Assembly: GCA_009192285.1 (NCBI GenBank) | Contig: WBVU01000019.1 | Span: 310,001 to 374,000, forward strand | From: Morchella semilibera | Lineage: Eukaryota; Ascomycota; Pezizomycetes; Pezizales; Morchellaceae | DNA: 64,000 nucleotides | Direction of reading: 5' to 3' | Shown: one piece after another, positions 1 to 13,900 of the stretch | How the letters are laid out: the number at the start of each line of letters is the position of its first letter | Position numbering within the stretch: position 1 is the first letter of the stretch | Position numbers and translations under genes: made by a program | The notes under the pieces: model-generated | Databases searched by the model: none | Told to the model about the DNA's origin: nothing | What the model saw: only the letters and a program-made list of their open reading frames with translations

Positions 1-2461
1 CCTCACATCACCTCACCGTAAAATCCACCTGAAGCTCAGAAGAAAAACCTCAAAGCTTCGCCTCTAGTCCCACCTCAATTGCTGCAAGAAGGCCAATTGC
101 AATTCCTCAGACCCCTGTACATAGCCAACGATCGTACAGTAATCTCCAGATCAGCCAGAAATATACTCCGTGTCCGTCATCGCACTTCATACTCTGGAAA
201 AAAAAATTTAAAAAAAAAATTCACCCCTCTTCAATGTGCAGAGTCCCTCCTCCTGCCAGCCAACGGCCCCTCTCCTCTCTAGCTTCCCCTCTCCTGCCAC
301 ACCACCCACCCAATAGCCACATGTACCGGGCGCATATGTCCTTCCCCACACCCTCTCAGGTAAAATTCACAGGGAAAACAAATATAAATAAATAAATAAT
401 AAAAATAAAAAAAGTCCCAATGGGGAAAAATAAGTAAACAATAAATGCAAAAACATCTGATGTTCCCTCTTGTAACAACCCTGACTGCTCATCTCATCGC
501 AGCTCCAGCCGGTACATACTGCATACTTGGGCTCACCCATGATGAATCAGGACTGACTGGACTGAGTAGACTGACTGGGAAACCGCTCGGACAACCCGAC
601 ATCCCTAATTCCTTTTCTTCCTCGCCATGGTCCAGTCCAGTCCAGTCCGTAATATGCCGTTGTGTTGCGAATTTCACCACTGGGAATCCGAACCGTATCG
701 ATGCGGGAGTCGTAAAAGTAATACCTAGCAAGAAGTACCTTTAAGGTGCGGTATATATTTTTTTCTAATTCTAGCGCCGTTGCAACGGGTTTGTTGAAAA
801 GACTAATTATTACATTTTGAGAATAGTTTCCCTTCCTATCTAAACGAAGAAGGAGGAGGAGGAATGGAGAGCAGATCAGTTACTAACTGAACCTCTAACT
901 ATCCTAATTGGGGAGCGAGCGAGGATCCCTCTTCGAGAAAACAGGATTCATGTGGATGCTTTTGGCGAGCAAGTAACAACTCGGATATGGAGATTTCACT
1001 CTTCTACACACACACTGAGGTAAATACCAAAAAAAAAAGACCGCTACCATACACCCCTGACTGGCGTGAGAGAAATAAAGTGGTGTGGTTGAAGTTGTGG
1101 TGATACATGAGGTAAACTACATGTGGGTATTCTAGATATAGAAGAGTGTCCGTTCAAAAAAAAAGAACACACTCTACTCGAAATTTCAGCGTCATCATAA
1201 TTGTCAAATAATCTCGTCACAATACGTACTTCTCGTCTCCGAAACTCGAATCCTCAACCCCGCACCCGGCCGGCCCCCCCGCTGCCCTAGAACTAGGGAC
1301 GGTATGATATGATCATTTACCTAGTCATTCCCTAGGATTCATCAACCGACAGGCACCATTGAAGTCTTTGAGTCAAAAAGCCTGTGAGTCGCAGTTACAC
1401 CGGGTGAAGCACCCCCCAATCCTCCCCACTCACTGAGGAAAAGTAAATTAGGTGCCTCTGACACCCCCCCCCCCCCACCTCCCCTCTATCCCCCTTCTAT
1501 CGTTGGCGTTCCCGCGCTTTTCCAGAAAGGCCTCATAACATCGTCATGATCGACGCCGGGGAATCCAACCGGAGGTCGTGGAGGAAATTGAAATAACGGG
1601 CCGAGCGCGCCTCTTGGGTGTTGCGGTTCACCAGAAATAAAATCATGAAACAATTAGGTTTCTAATTGCAATTGCATTAACGCGGATCTTCGTGAGAAAA
1701 AAAGTGGTTTTGTTCCCCTTGAAATCCCTAATTTCCATTTTTTCTACCAGTCCAGTGTGAGGAAACAAAAGAAAGAAAAGAAAAGTAAAAGGAGATGAGG
1801 AGCGGGTTCCTTTTTTTTTTTTTTTCCCCTCTCTTTTTTTCCTTTTGCCCACAAAGTTCCTCTCTTAATTAAGCAAGTTATATCGTCTCCATAGCAAAAA
1901 AATTAATAAGCGGTTCAACACAAGCTCGAGTTGTTGCCAGCACGTGTTGTTGAGAAGAAGAAAAAAGAAAAAAAGGGAGGTGACAAGCCCAATTGAAAGA
2001 AGAAAAAAAAAAGAAGAAAAAAAGCAAACCCATCGCCTATTTGGAAGAGAAGAAGGAAAAACCAGAACTCGTAGGAAAAAAAAATTTGAGACAAAGAATT
2101 CAGATAATGACCATCGGCCCGCCACCACATCTCATCAACCGAGATCCCCAAAACAGTAGAAAGGTATCGTAGTTAAAAAAGATGAAGCAACGGAAATACA
2201 TTTTCTTTCCCCCTCCCAAAAAATGCGAATCAGCGCAAACCACGTAGGAAGTTTCGCCGGGTATATGTGTCGAAATGGAAAAAACAAGATCGCATGCCTC
2301 AGAAAAAGTAAATAAAAGGAAGAGAAAAAAATAGCTCCAGACCATGATGACTTTGCCCCGTAATAAAATCCCAACCCCAGACAAAAGAAATAAAAACATA
2401 GGAAAATAGGTCCAGCGTACAACTACAATGCAATGGAGATAGGAGAGGAAATGGTGACGGG
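1..2461. other. Gene-free left flank
   Basis: I see no coding region with recognisable protein character here. Open frames are short and mostly run through low-complexity DNA: A/T runs around 205-225, an AAATA-rich stretch at 380-415, a C run near 1465-1480, a T run near 1811-1825 and purine-rich DNA at 1950-2090. A short region at 548-640 repeats CTGACTGG/GTCCAGTCCAGTCC-type words. The right end carries the 3' flank of the minus-strand cyclin gene that stops at 2462. Confidence 0.6.
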
Positions 2462-3611
2462 CTATACATCCAACATGGCCGGTTTTGCTGTCACCTCCTT
2501 TTCTTTGGGGCTAGGCGGTAACACCAATGCTGAAGTGCCCATGGTGACTTGTCGGTTTACTGTCTCCCTTAAGCTTGCCACCTGTTTCTCCATTGCAGCC
2601 TTGTCAACTTTCAAGTCGAAGTTCATCAAGAAACAAAAGCCTATTTGTGGGAAATGTATTAGTAACTAAATCCGAGACATTGTATACCAAGGCGCCCATT
2701 TTAGGGGGTAACAGGTGACACTTACTGACTTCGAGCCTACTCAGCTCGTACTCGCTCAACCCCCCGACCTTTGCAAATCTTTTGTGTGGGTAGCTAAGAT
2801 CCTCCAGTCCCTTGCTCGCTACTCGTAAGGCGGCGAGGAGTAGTCTGTGGACATTGAGGCGGGTTAAGGGAATGACGCGTTCTGTCACTGCAAGGCGATG
2901 GAGGTACACTGAGGCAGCGAGGTATACGGCTGTTGATAATGGACAGAATCGATGTATCCTGGGGGGTCACGTTAGCGTCCAGGTAAACCAATAGCATTGA
3001 AGCAAAGACTCCAAGGATGGAAGCACAAACCTAAAAAGGTAATCCTCAATTGGGATCTCAGGTGCAGCTTTGCTCCAGAACTTCCGTGTAATTGAGGCAT
3101 TCTGGTAAATACCCTTCGCTCCAGCGCCGATGATCTTTATCTCTCCTCCATTACTCAAGAATTCATCATCACTGTCTTCGTCCCTAAATTCGTGCTTGTG
3201 TTTGACATGAACACCGTCCAAATCTTGAGGAATGGTATTGCCAAAGCTAAACCCTGTTGAGTTGGCTGTAGGATGAAGCTCCTCCTCCATCTCAGGTGTA
3301 GCAGGGTCGCTTGGAGGTGGAGTAGGGGGCACATCTCCAGTCATAGAAACGAGCATCTCAATGCTCCTTGAGAGCAGTGTCAGGGCAGTTGTTGCTGGGA
3401 GGTGAAAGATATCTCTGTCGTCTGCACGCATCCCTAGCGGTTTCGGTGATGATCCCCTAATAGCGCTTGTTGTTGAAGCAGCGCCTTCTGGGTCGACTGA
3501 AGGATGTGGTGGGGGAGGTGCCCCAACCTGGGGGATCTTCTCATGGTCAAGAATGACATGAGGATGTTCAGGCGTATATGGTGGTGGTGGGGAAGCAAAT
3601 GGAGAGCTCAT
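2462..3611 (-). CDS. PHO80/PREG-like cyclin (regulatory subunit of a Pho85-type CDK)
   Basis: Three exons on the minus strand: 3611-3031, 2958-2726 and 2640-2462 (993 nt, 330 aa), with introns of 72 and 85 nt. The N-terminal ~160 residues are proline-rich and probably disordered. The cyclin box starts around IPIEDYLFRIHRFCPLSTAV and continues with VYLHRLAVTERVIPLTRLN, LRVASKGLEDLSYPHKRFAK, VGGLSEYELSRLEVSFCFL and MNFDLKVD, close to fungal PHO80/PREG. Splicing at 3031/2958 is needed to recreate RIHRFCPLSTAV. In yeast and Neurospora this family partners a Pho85-type kinase and restrains phosphate-starvation transcription; that role is inferred here. The start was set at 3611 because it is the first in-frame ATG; the frame stays open upstream to a stop near 3822 but has no ATG. 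A Pcl6/Pcl7-type role (glycogen) is the main alternative. Confidence 0.9.
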
Positions 3612-4896
3612 TGCGATAGCGGTGTTGAAGCTTGTTGGAGAAAATTTCCTTCCTCCGTAGGTCGAGGTGCGTAGTTTTGAAAGAAGGGCTTCCGCATGGC
3701 AGGCATGCTGCGAAAGGAGAGTGTCGGTGGCCGCCACGGTGAATACTGGGTTACCCGAAGGGTAGGATGGCCGAAGTTGGCTGGACTGATAATTAGGGGC
3801 GTACAGGCTACGACAACACCACTAGCAGCAAAAACAACACAACGAGCTGCCTGCTTTAGTTACTATATGTATTTTAATATGACGGTTGATTATTGCCCCG
3901 GAGACGGATGCGCACTCCTGCGGTGACAGGTGTGAATGTGGTGCTATCGTTTTTCTTGATCGTTGAATTTCTTGGATGTTTTAATTTTTCAATGAAGAGC
4001 TGTCTGAGTTTTATGTTGCAATGATCGAAAAGACTTAAACGGACAAATGCTGCTGTTGTTGGGATAATATAGTAGACTGATAGATAGAGATGATTTCTCT
4101 GCTCTGGGGCTTGCGTATTAAATGTATAATATTGTGTGTAAGGTCAAGGTGGGTAAGGTTTGATGTGGTGCAGCAGGCAGTATGTAAGTACTTGTATAGA
4201 CAGTCTGTCTGTATGTAGTACGTCTGTAGTATGTGGTAGTAGCAACAGCAAATATAGTAGGCTTATGTATGGAAATGCGAGAATGCGTATGCGTGAACGT
4301 CCAAATTCGAATCGAGGCGTTTGCTGTATTATATAGATGCTTGAAATATGTAGGTATTCGAGCGAGGCAAAAATCCAGGGCACTGCATTAACTACAACTA
4401 CTACTAGTAGTAGGTTGAGCGGCGGGGCGGGGTGTGGTAGGGGTATGTAGGCAGACAGCAGGTATGGTATAGTAAGTATTCCGTACGTACGAAGGCCGTC
4501 AAGCATTCCTCCTCTACTTTAGGGCAGCAGCTAGGTCAAGTCTCAGGTCAAAAGAAAGATCAATTAAAAATGGATTACATGCTTCTCGATCAAGCTTCGC
4601 TCACAATCTCAAACCGAACGGCACTTTTCTATTGTGGCAGAGCGAAGTAGATAGGTCAGCTGGAGCTACCTGGGACCCTTCGTACTACTAGGGGAGTGTC
4701 TATTCTAATTTTGTTAAGGTACTTTTCTCTTTGTTCGAAGCCCTACGGTTGATTCCCTTTACTCTCCGTGTCTCTTTTCCTATTGCCTGTTGTCGCTGGG
4801 TATACTCGCTCGGTCGATTTCGCGATGCTTTTCGATCCCGATTGATTGACAATGGGGAATAGCCCTGTTTTTTCTTTTCGTGTTCCTTCACCCTCC

Positions 4897-4920
4897 AAAA
4901 AAAAAAAAAAAAAAAAAAAA
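4897..4920. repeat. A(24) homopolymer
   Basis: An uninterrupted run of 24 A on the + strand, preceded by a T/C-rich stretch. It could be a simple slippage tract or the tail of a decayed retroposed copy; no target-site duplication was recognised. Confidence 0.8.
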
Positions 4921-7900
4921 GGGACACGTCGTAAATTTCCTGAATCTTAATAGGAACAAAACGATGCGACTGTTCTATGGAGCTTAAGCTGGGAAAACAT
5001 GTGTATTTCTCCGCTGATGGGTTCCGAATTCACCCCTTCCATGAGACCGCACGGTCGAAAGGGAAAGGAGACAACAGATGTGTGAGAGACAAATACGCCA
5101 GCCAACAATAACAGTTATCAGCACCGCATCTCACCCCAAACTGACAGCGAAGCAGCGAGTGAGGGTCTGTTCAACTGCTCAAGCCCGAAAAAGGGACCGG
5201 TTGCGGACTCCTTGCGGCCTCCGAACAGCTAACTAACAGGGCTGGCTCTAACCCAAGGGGCTGCTGTACATACTGCTCTCGCTGCTGCCGCCGCGGACGT
5301 ATCCACCCGCTGTTGCTTCATTTGTTCCACTTACATCTCTTACAGATAGATTAGGAATGATTGATAGCAAATTGAAGGTAGGGAGGAGGGGGTATGTAAG
5401 GAGGCCCAGGTTGAAGGACCGATCTTGGCCAGATCTGTATCTTATGTTATTCTTCTGAACTGCCCTACTGTCTGTCAGTCGTGTTTCTATTCGTTTATGT
5501 TATCTGTTTGTCTATCTTGCTTGAGATTGTTGTCTCTCCCTCTATCTCGGTCTCTTTGGCCACTTCACCTATTGCCCCTCCATGGGGCGTTCTATCTTCT
5601 ATCTGTCGTAGAAAACACATGTGTAGTGGAGTACATGCAGCTCGTCCCTGGTCTCGATTCCAAATTTTAAACAACGTGTAGGCACGGAGAAGAATCCGAG
5701 ATGCCGTTCATAATCTCCTATGCCAGGGTCTGGTGGGGGTAGTCTCTTCTTGAACCACAAGATTAACGGTTTTAGCTATCCCTACACCGGGGCGTTATTC
5801 CAGACCCTCACTACCAATAGATTGCACATATCACGCGCGTTTTGGGTTAACTCTGTCTGAAGAGGGAAAAGGAAGGGGGACGTATCGTCGTCGATATCGA
5901 ACCAGCCCACCGTCATCTCTTACATCTCCCATGTCCAGGAAATGGTCTCGAGAGGATTGCGGGGTGTTGCCCCACCTGGTAATGTTCAGTTCTGATTAAC
6001 GAGTTAGCGCGGTCAGAGGGGTGCGGCGGGCATGGGCCGGCGTTGCTCTTTCGCCCCCATAAACAGTGATAAACTGCCGCTACCGCTAGTAGCTGGTGTT
6101 TCTGGAAGGAGAGTCCCTGCATGAGAAACGAACCCTCGAAAATAGACCAATCACTCTTACCAGGGTTCTTGATTATTCCACCCGCCTCTTCCCCCCCTCA
6201 TCCCCACAAAGCGGACGTATGAGGACGTCATAAGTTGACAACCATCGTAGGTACAGTTAAGCCTCGTGACAGTTAGGAAAACAAATGTTTCTACTCTCTC
6301 ATGTTTTTCTTTTCCTTTCTTTCGATGATGATGATGATTGTCTGCTTCGTTGTCCCTTAAATGGACCCTTGATCGTCATAACGTTTGCTTTTTGTTTGGG
6401 ACACGGCTCTTGACAATTGTTGAAAAATATGGCTTGCTTCTTACAGTTTACAATCGCATTTCTCATCTCGCTTTGCCTTGAAATCAGTTCTCGTTTACTC
6501 TCCACATGGCCATTTCCCCATGCACAACTTGCTTGCTATCCGCCGCCTTCGGTGTGAATTTTCCCCCAAGCTGACTCGTCGTACAAAGTGACGATGCTAC
6601 TGCTGCAACGGCAACTGAGTGATCATAATTCATCAATAGTTGAAAAATCAAACCCAATTACCACCCCTGGGATGGTTAGATGACTCGCCGGAAATGTATC
6701 ATGTACCTTTTTTTTTTCTTTCTCCTGTCTCTTCACGATCTTTTCCACTATGGTAGGCAGTGGTCTCTTGCGCAGGTGATGCTCGCCCAATTGAACGCAA
6801 CTGCAATTGCAAGGGGCGGGATTGCGCTCACCACTTACACTTCAGCAACGATCACGGCCCTAGTCAACCGCTACTGTCAGTGAAATTTTCCTTCGTTCCC
6901 GGACTCCCGTATTGTAAGCTAATGCTCAGATCAGGGTCCATCCAATCCAAAGGTCCAACATCTTTCCTGCCGAGGTCACGCGGAAAGTCCTGGACTTCAC
7001 GATAGTAGGCACACCCATGGAAACCCACTCCCCAAAGCGGGGGGCGTGTGGGGGGTTGAGGAAATCAGGACTTGGGAAATGAGATGCGACTGCACTCTGC
7101 ACTGCAACTGCAACAATAAAGTAGAGATGCGGCGCTTCAAAGGCACCTCTTTGGAAAGTGGTCAGGAGGTGTTAAAAACTTCCTAATAGCCTCTGGTAGG
7201 GCTAAAGAAAGTCCGGAGGTTAATCGTTGCTTTTCTCTTTCTGGGGGCTGTTTGGATCTCGAGTAGGCAATTTTTTTGCTTTTGAAGTCTCCCACCGTCA
7301 AGTCACCATCCCGTCCAGTAAGTACATGTACCTCGTACCAAGCTGCTGCACATGAGTTCCCTTCATTGTTTTTTTCCCGCCCTTCTGTGGTTTGGTTTGA
7401 ACTACTCTGCCGTACTCATTAGCTAATTATCTGCTTTCGTTGCTTCCTTTTTTCTTTCCCCTTCAAGGGCCGTGCTCTGATGTATGGCATTGGATGCAAC
7501 CTTTGAGATTTCCCCCATATTTCGAATTATATTTCCTTTGCTTTGCTTTTTGAGTCATGGCTGACGCCTTCTCCTCCGCATTTCCGATCTACTTCTCGCT
7601 TCCCCTTACTGAACCTCCTCAGACATCATGTGTATGTACGAATTGTACATGAAGCACCCCGCCACTCGGACATGCTCTAGGGGAAATCTCGGCCTCGACG
7701 CGGTGTAATAGAGACCAAAAAAAATATGGCAGAGCAGGTAGGTTTAGCCGTTTTCTTACTTTAAAAGATTTTTTTTCTTTCCTACCTTGTGCTGCGGTAT
7801 CTCCCATGAATAGACAAGTCGGCTTTTTTTTTAATTCGCCGTATATACTGTAACTGTTTTGGACCTGAAATACCATCACGAGTGATGGATGCTAGGGTAT

Positions 7901-10695
7901 GTAGACTACATGTAGGTCACTAGACTACACTCTAGATTTAGGAATAGCCATCTCAGGGTAGTCCAGGCGGCATATCATACCCTGTTTCAGCCGCTTGTAA
8001 ACAGAAGGACCCTGCGTTTCCCGCGCGCTGACTAGCGACAAATGATCGTGAGATTTATTTCCCGAACCACCGAGGTGGTCGGACTTACCGTTGATGCCCT
8101 CCCTTTCGCCCTATTCTACTGACTACATGTAGTGTTTAGAGCTACTTTAGTACCGAGTTAGTACCGAAGTTTTCCGCATGGTCTTGTTTCTAGTTTCTAG
8201 TTTCTTGTTCAACGTCTCTACTTTACACAGATGTTTCGCGCAATTCGCTTGTTAAGTTATAAGGTTTAACAGTGGCCACGATATGTTAAACAAAGAGCAC
8301 CACAAGGCCAGTGCACCTTCGCCTCGCCCCGTACCGCAAGTGGTGGTGTAGAAGGCAAAATTGAAAAGACTGGAAAAGATGTTTTCGAATTCAACCGGTA
8401 ACCCCAGGTTTTTGTACCCATAGTAACACACCGCCGGTAACCCCCCCATCCTTTCTTCCTATGTTCCATGTTAGGCATTTACCCATCATCTCCTCATCGC
8501 TCATCGCTTCTACTCATCGCATTGCTCCCCCCGCGCATAAATCTTCGCCCGGCAGCGGCTTTCGGGTTATATTATGTGGGGACAAGGATCGTGAATATGC
8601 GTCTTCTGGGCAAGGCAAAATGTATGTACAAGCTCGTACATGGAAGCTGGAACTTTCTTCCTCTCGCTCCAACCCCCCCCCCCCAATCATCTGGAAACCG
8701 GGTAAGGAGCAATACACAGAAAATATACCGAAACCCCGTGATCAGCACAACCAGGCTATTGTCGATTCATTTGAGCGTATAAAAAACCTGGAATATTAAA
8801 GCCCCAGTCTTGGCTTGTGCTGCATCCCGGCGTCGCCCGGGGACGTCGTTCGGGTTAGTTAAATATAAAGGACATTCAATACCTTTAGCACTCAAGAAGA
8901 GGCTGGGAGAATTAAGGAACGTCAAAACCCAATAGTTATAATCGTTCCCTCTTAGGAAGCATATCCACAATCCACATGTCAGGAGACTTGGAGCACAATG
9001 AATATTGTGATTCGGACGGACAGCTGTGAGGATCTCCCTCCAATGTTTCTCGGACCTCGTTAGTAGCCGTCCTTCCCTCCGAGAGGCTCGAGTTGGTGGG
9101 ATTATCCTCGGTCTTGCGAACTTCCCGATGGAAGCCGTAGCTTTCTCTGACTCACTTGAAACTTAAAGGCCCGGACTTTGCGATGGAGGAGATGCACGTG
9201 CTCACGTGGTTACAAACACAGCCGAAGAAAACCTTCATACGGTCCGCCCCTTTATAAGGGATCTCGATCATCCCGTACTTTAAGGATATCGACAGCTTCT
9301 AAAACGGACTGGGTCTGCATGGCGGTCCCAGCTAGGCCACCACGAAATGTAGGTACCGATGTCTCGAGAGCTGTGTACTCCAAAAAATTTCGGTGGTTCC
9401 TTATTGGGCATATTGAAGCTGGGTAAAGTAGATCGTGCATAAGGTTATTGCGAGCATATGGTAAGACAAAAACGCATTTGAGGTGAGACTTTTGCTTGTG
9501 ATATTAGAAAATAAGCTTTAAGTCTTCCCCCTAAATATGGCAAGTCTATCACCAAGAGGTTAATATTTGGCTATTAAAATACCATTGTCATTAACAACAT
9601 GACAAATTCGCTTCAATATTTATTTTCCTGGTCCCAAGACTTCTATAGCTAGAATAAGGAGCACCCTCGGAGAACTAAAGTCTAAGGAAGCACACGCGTG
9701 GTAAACAATTCCTACAGGTTGTTTGCCGTAAATATGGTGACGAGATATATAATGATGTGTTCAAGGCTGATTGGCGTAGCAGAAGTATGTAAACACCAAT
9801 CAATAACGTAACGTCGTCGTTCTCCATGTAAACATTGGATATTGTAGTCTGAAGAATTATAATATGATGTTCACATGCACATTTATTTGAGCGTTTTGGC
9901 AACAACTTTTGGGTCTAAACATTTTGTTTTTTTGTGTTATGGATAGCCCGCCAAAATTCCAAAATTTGAAGCTCAAAGTTGTCGTTGCCTAAACGATCTA
10001 TTAAATCCGGTTTTCCCCAACATGCGTTCGTGCAACACTGCAAATCCGAGGCTACAGCTTTGAACTTTTGCCGAGAAATGAAAAAAAAAAAAAAAACACT
10101 ACTAGCGAAGCGAGTTAAGCTTAAGCCTTTAGTGACAGTCCGGTCTTGCATATTACATACCTACTATAAGTTTGCTCTAGTCTGTGGAACAAACGAAGTA
10201 GAGCTAGAGACCACCGCGAGTGACCGGCTGTGATGTAGAGGAGGTAGCGTGACCCATGAAGAAGTAAAAATGGAAAAAGAGAAAAAAAAATATCCAAACT
10301 GATGATCATCATCAACCTACCCACTGAGATGAGCTGAGTGGAGTGCATGGACGGACAGCCGAGAAAATTTTCGGGGGAGGCAAGGATCTTCGACATCATG
10401 TGCGAGGGCGGTTAAGTATGTAGGTAAGTGTAAATTGGTTAGCACCCATCCCGAACTCAAGTGCAAATAGAGCGAACAAAGTGGAAACAAGTTTGTTTCT
10501 TGCTGCTCTAGGAGTCACAATAAGCCTCTGTACAGGCTATGGTTGATTATCCATGTTTTCTCTAGACAGGCCTGAAATAAAGGTTGTTAACAATATAGTA
10601 GCTAGCTGAATAGCCGCAGTAAGAAGCGAAAATTTCGTCACAGCTACGAAAGATTCCGAGAAGAGTCCTTGTTGCTGCATATATCCAAAGTTCGT

Positions 10696-10720
10696 TATAT
10701 ATATATATATATATATATAT
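10696..10720. repeat. (AT)n microsatellite
   Basis: About 12 uninterrupted TA/AT units, in an intergenic region. Confidence 0.85.
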
Positions 10721-10920
10721 AACATAACTTTAAACATAACTTTAATCGACTCGCCTGATTACTTTTTAGTCCCGTATCCATATATCCGCATTTCTGCAAA
10801 CAAAATTACCCCAGTGTGTTTCTCTGCGGAGGAAATGGCGATGAGGTTGGTAAAAAGCAATTATTCTTCACGATCAATCACACACACCACAGACGCCACT
10901 TCCGCCTTTTTTCCCTCCCA

Positions 10921-11048
10921 GTACTCGTATTTCGCTGACGTTTGTGGACGCGACTGATATTGCATGCCATACAAAAATACGCCAAGCTCATGATCTTGGG
11001 TGTATGCAATAATGGCCCAGTTCAAAAACGTCAGCGAAAAACGAGTAC
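10921..11048. mobile_element. 128-bp MITE-like inverted-repeat element
   Basis: The ends, 10921-10945 and 11024-11048, are inverted repeats of 25 nt with two mismatches (core TTCGCTGACG). A second, inner inverted pair lies around ATATTGCAT (about 10963) and ATGCAATA (about 11004-11011). No coding capacity. Size, strong terminal inverted repeats and lack of an ORF fit a miniature inverted-repeat transposable element, perhaps mobilised by a Tc1/mariner-type transposase. Both ends read GTAC, so a TA target duplication cannot be separated from the repeat itself. Confidence 0.55.
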
Positions 11049-12098
11049 ATCACGATCCCCATACAGACCGGTAATATCTCCGTTTGCTATTCTTTTCGCT
11101 GCCCCGCCTTGCGCCGCCCGCAGTTTCAACACCCTGCATATGTGGAGAAGCGGGGAGTACATGAATTTTTGTTGCGCGATGATGGGCACCGCTGCGCAGG
11201 ATCCGCATTTCAAGCCGTGAACGACTGTACCCCGTGCTTGGTGGTATCCTGCATTATAATTGAACTTGGCGTCACTGGAATGAGTTTCTCTGCGTGCTAT
11301 TGGCCTGAAACCCCCTGTACGCCTTTTAAACAGAGGGGCCGCCGTCAGCCCGTGAGCGAGTCCTCTATATCTAAATTGCATATATGTGTAGATGTCCGTT
11401 GACGTTACTCTGCATGCAGATAAATGTATGACCCGGAGGTTATATATACAGCTCTGGATCGATGCGCATTGCTTATTGATGCGTACGCCTTGTTTGTTTC
11501 ATTCTCAGCTCGGCCGTAGCTGAGAAGCAGTGGGGAAATCCCGAGCATTGGTCTAGATATGTTGCTTCTATTCCGGTACTGTCGTCCACGGGGTGGGGAT
11601 CCAAGGAGAAACAGCCAAGTCGGTTTATTTGTTATTGGCCCCTAGGCACTGTCTGTCAACACCCAGTGTCAATCAACACCCTACTTATATTTGTGCCCGG
11701 TCCTGTATCGAGGTGTACCTACAGCAATTCACCATCACTAGGTACTCTGGATCTCGGACAGGGGACTTTGAGCTAATAGGTCAATTAATCTGGAAACCCC
11801 ATAGTCTGGTTATTTCTCTCCATGGTTAAAACTCGGTTAGTCAATGTACAGCGTCGAAGTTTTCTGAGTGGTCATATAAACGCAATATTTGTTTCTGATC
11901 ATGAATTTGTAGATCTAGAGCAGAAGTTTTCATTTCGGCTGTTAGTTAGATGAGAAATTGGGCCCCGCTAATTTCCTTAGGGATAGATATCAATATAAAG
12001 GATGTGATATGACATCATATCGCATATATATATATATGAGAGAGTAACATAGATATGAACAAGGCTCATCTGTTCATATAAACCGTCGATGATGACCC

Positions 12099-12137
12099 CC
12101 CGATCTTGTGGGACAAAAGGAGCTCAGCAAGATCGGG
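12099..12137. repeat. 10-bp perfect inverted repeat (hairpin)
   Basis: CCCGATCTTG at 12099-12108 pairs perfectly with CAAGATCGGG at 12128-12137 across a 19-nt loop. Function unknown; it lies in AT-rich intergenic DNA. Confidence 0.6.
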
Positions 12138-13900
12138 TGATAGATCGAGAATTATAAGATCTACTGGCTGACCTAGTTACACATATATTACCTACATGGG
12201 AGAAACATTTCTCTCAGCACTCGTCGCAAACAAAGCCAGCCCCGCGATTAACAGAACTACGAGTGATATATTATGATGTAAGTCCAGATCTTTTTAATTC
12301 ATTAATTTGATATAATTCCAGACTGATTGTTGTTGTAGCTTTAATGCTCGCAAGTCATACCGAGCTTCAGACCGATAGTGTAACGTCTGATTGATGATTA
12401 ATTCATAAAATACATACGTGCAACCGCAACTGATAGCAGCAGCTGTGTGATAGAATTTTGATTAGTTATCCAGGACAGTACCTTGATCTTCCGCCGATAT
12501 TATACGGCTCAAATACTAAAGTACATGCAATTTGGGTTTTATCATACATCTTCATAAATACATATATCCACATTGTGTTATATGTAGCTAATTGAGGATA
12601 CGTTTTGCCTCTCAATGTCAGGACGTAGTTCGGTCAGGTTTGGGCGTGTGCATTATTTACCCTAGCTCTAGACTTTGAGGGTCGTGAGCTACATTTAACC
12701 GGTAGCTCACGTATATACGTATAACTATAAGTCATGTAGTTTTTAGAGAAATCTCGATATCGTTGGACATCTATATGAACATGAACGTGCCATGTATATG
12801 TGTGAAAACTAAGTAAACGGAATTCTGGAAAAAATTTTATACTACAAATTCATGAACCTTGTTAATACCCAATGGGGAAAGATTGAACTACGCACAATGT
12901 GTTTAAAAACTACCTCCTTAGATATGGGGGTAGAGGCTAGATATTTTTCAATAGACTGGGGTATGTGTAAAAGGCAGTCTTTCGATGGGGTGGGGTAAAT
13001 AAACAATAGGTAAATAAGGGTCGCTTCTGATTATAATTGTACAGTAGAGATATTTCCAATCAGGTAGGCGAGGAGTAAATAGATATTTTTTTCGATAGGG
13101 GAGGGTAAATAAATAGTTTTTAATGGTCTGGGGAATAAATAAGTCATTGCAACGCTCGGTAAAGGGAAAGAGTGGATAAGAGACTTGGAATATTATTAAA
13201 AAAAGAAAGAAAAAGGAAAAAGGAGATAGACGAAGCAAAAAGAAGGAAATGGGAAAGAAATATGGAACATATAGGGGCTTTGATAGCGCCGATACCCCAG
13301 TGGGAGAGAGAGAAAATAGGATGGAAGAAGAGGTTTTATACCTGGCAAAAGCGGTAGGGCTAGGGTAGAAAGCTTCATAAAGACCACTTTGTTTCGTGAG
13401 GATAAGTATGTACATGTAAGTAGATATATTCTGGAATTCTGCCACGGAGGCCGCATCGTGGATAGGAAACTACACGTGCGCTGTATGTAGCACTCGTGGC
13501 GTAGGGCTCAACTACATGTACTTAAGTAGATGTATGTAGTGCTTAATGGATGTATATTTGTCACCGTGTAAAAGATAAACGTGTACGTTATGTATTTAAT
13601 TTAAGGAGTGAATTTTTGACGATCGTTAACTCACGATATGTATACACACCATTATCTCATGACCACAAACATTCCTCGCGATATTTTTCGTGCGCATGTA
13701 CACAATATGCGCACATGCATATCAACCGTGAACCCCATCATAGAGCCTAGTTATCCAGGTAGAAACGGATTCTATTTATCTTTGAGAGGTTTTCGTAACC
13801 TCTGACATGTAAGTAATAAAGTGCTCTAGCAAACCACGATGAGTGTATTCATCGAGGAAGATTAGATCATACCGTTAATGCGTAGTAACGTCCGGGAGAT

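Larger units (their letters stand above)
3612..13900. other. 10-kb gene-poor intergenic region
   Basis: No ORF here shows family motifs or can be extended by splicing into a protein I recognise. It contains low-complexity DNA: A(24) at 4897-4920, an (AT)n tract at 10696-10720, a near-perfect palindrome around CTACTACTAGTAGTAG near 4398-4415 and a smaller (AT)n near 12025-12038. It also holds a 128-bp inverted-repeat element at 10921-11048, a 10-bp hairpin at 12099-12137 and five copies of TACATGTA (7323, 7907, 8124, 13411, 13513). The segment past about 11800 looks AT-richer. Decayed transposons are possible but no transposase or reverse transcriptase motif could be read. Confidence 0.5.

Noticed and set aside
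1865-2422. Several overlapping Phe/Leu-rich frames on the minus strand
   Set aside because: They are translations of A-rich low-complexity DNA.
3611-3737. Upstream extension of the cyclin frame to 3737
   Set aside because: It would need a GTG start and no ATG occurs upstream in frame before a stop, so the ATG at 3611 is preferred.
12948-13456. Hydrophobic frames on the minus strand
   Set aside because: The Phe/Leu/Pro richness comes from a purine-rich simple-sequence tract on the + strand.
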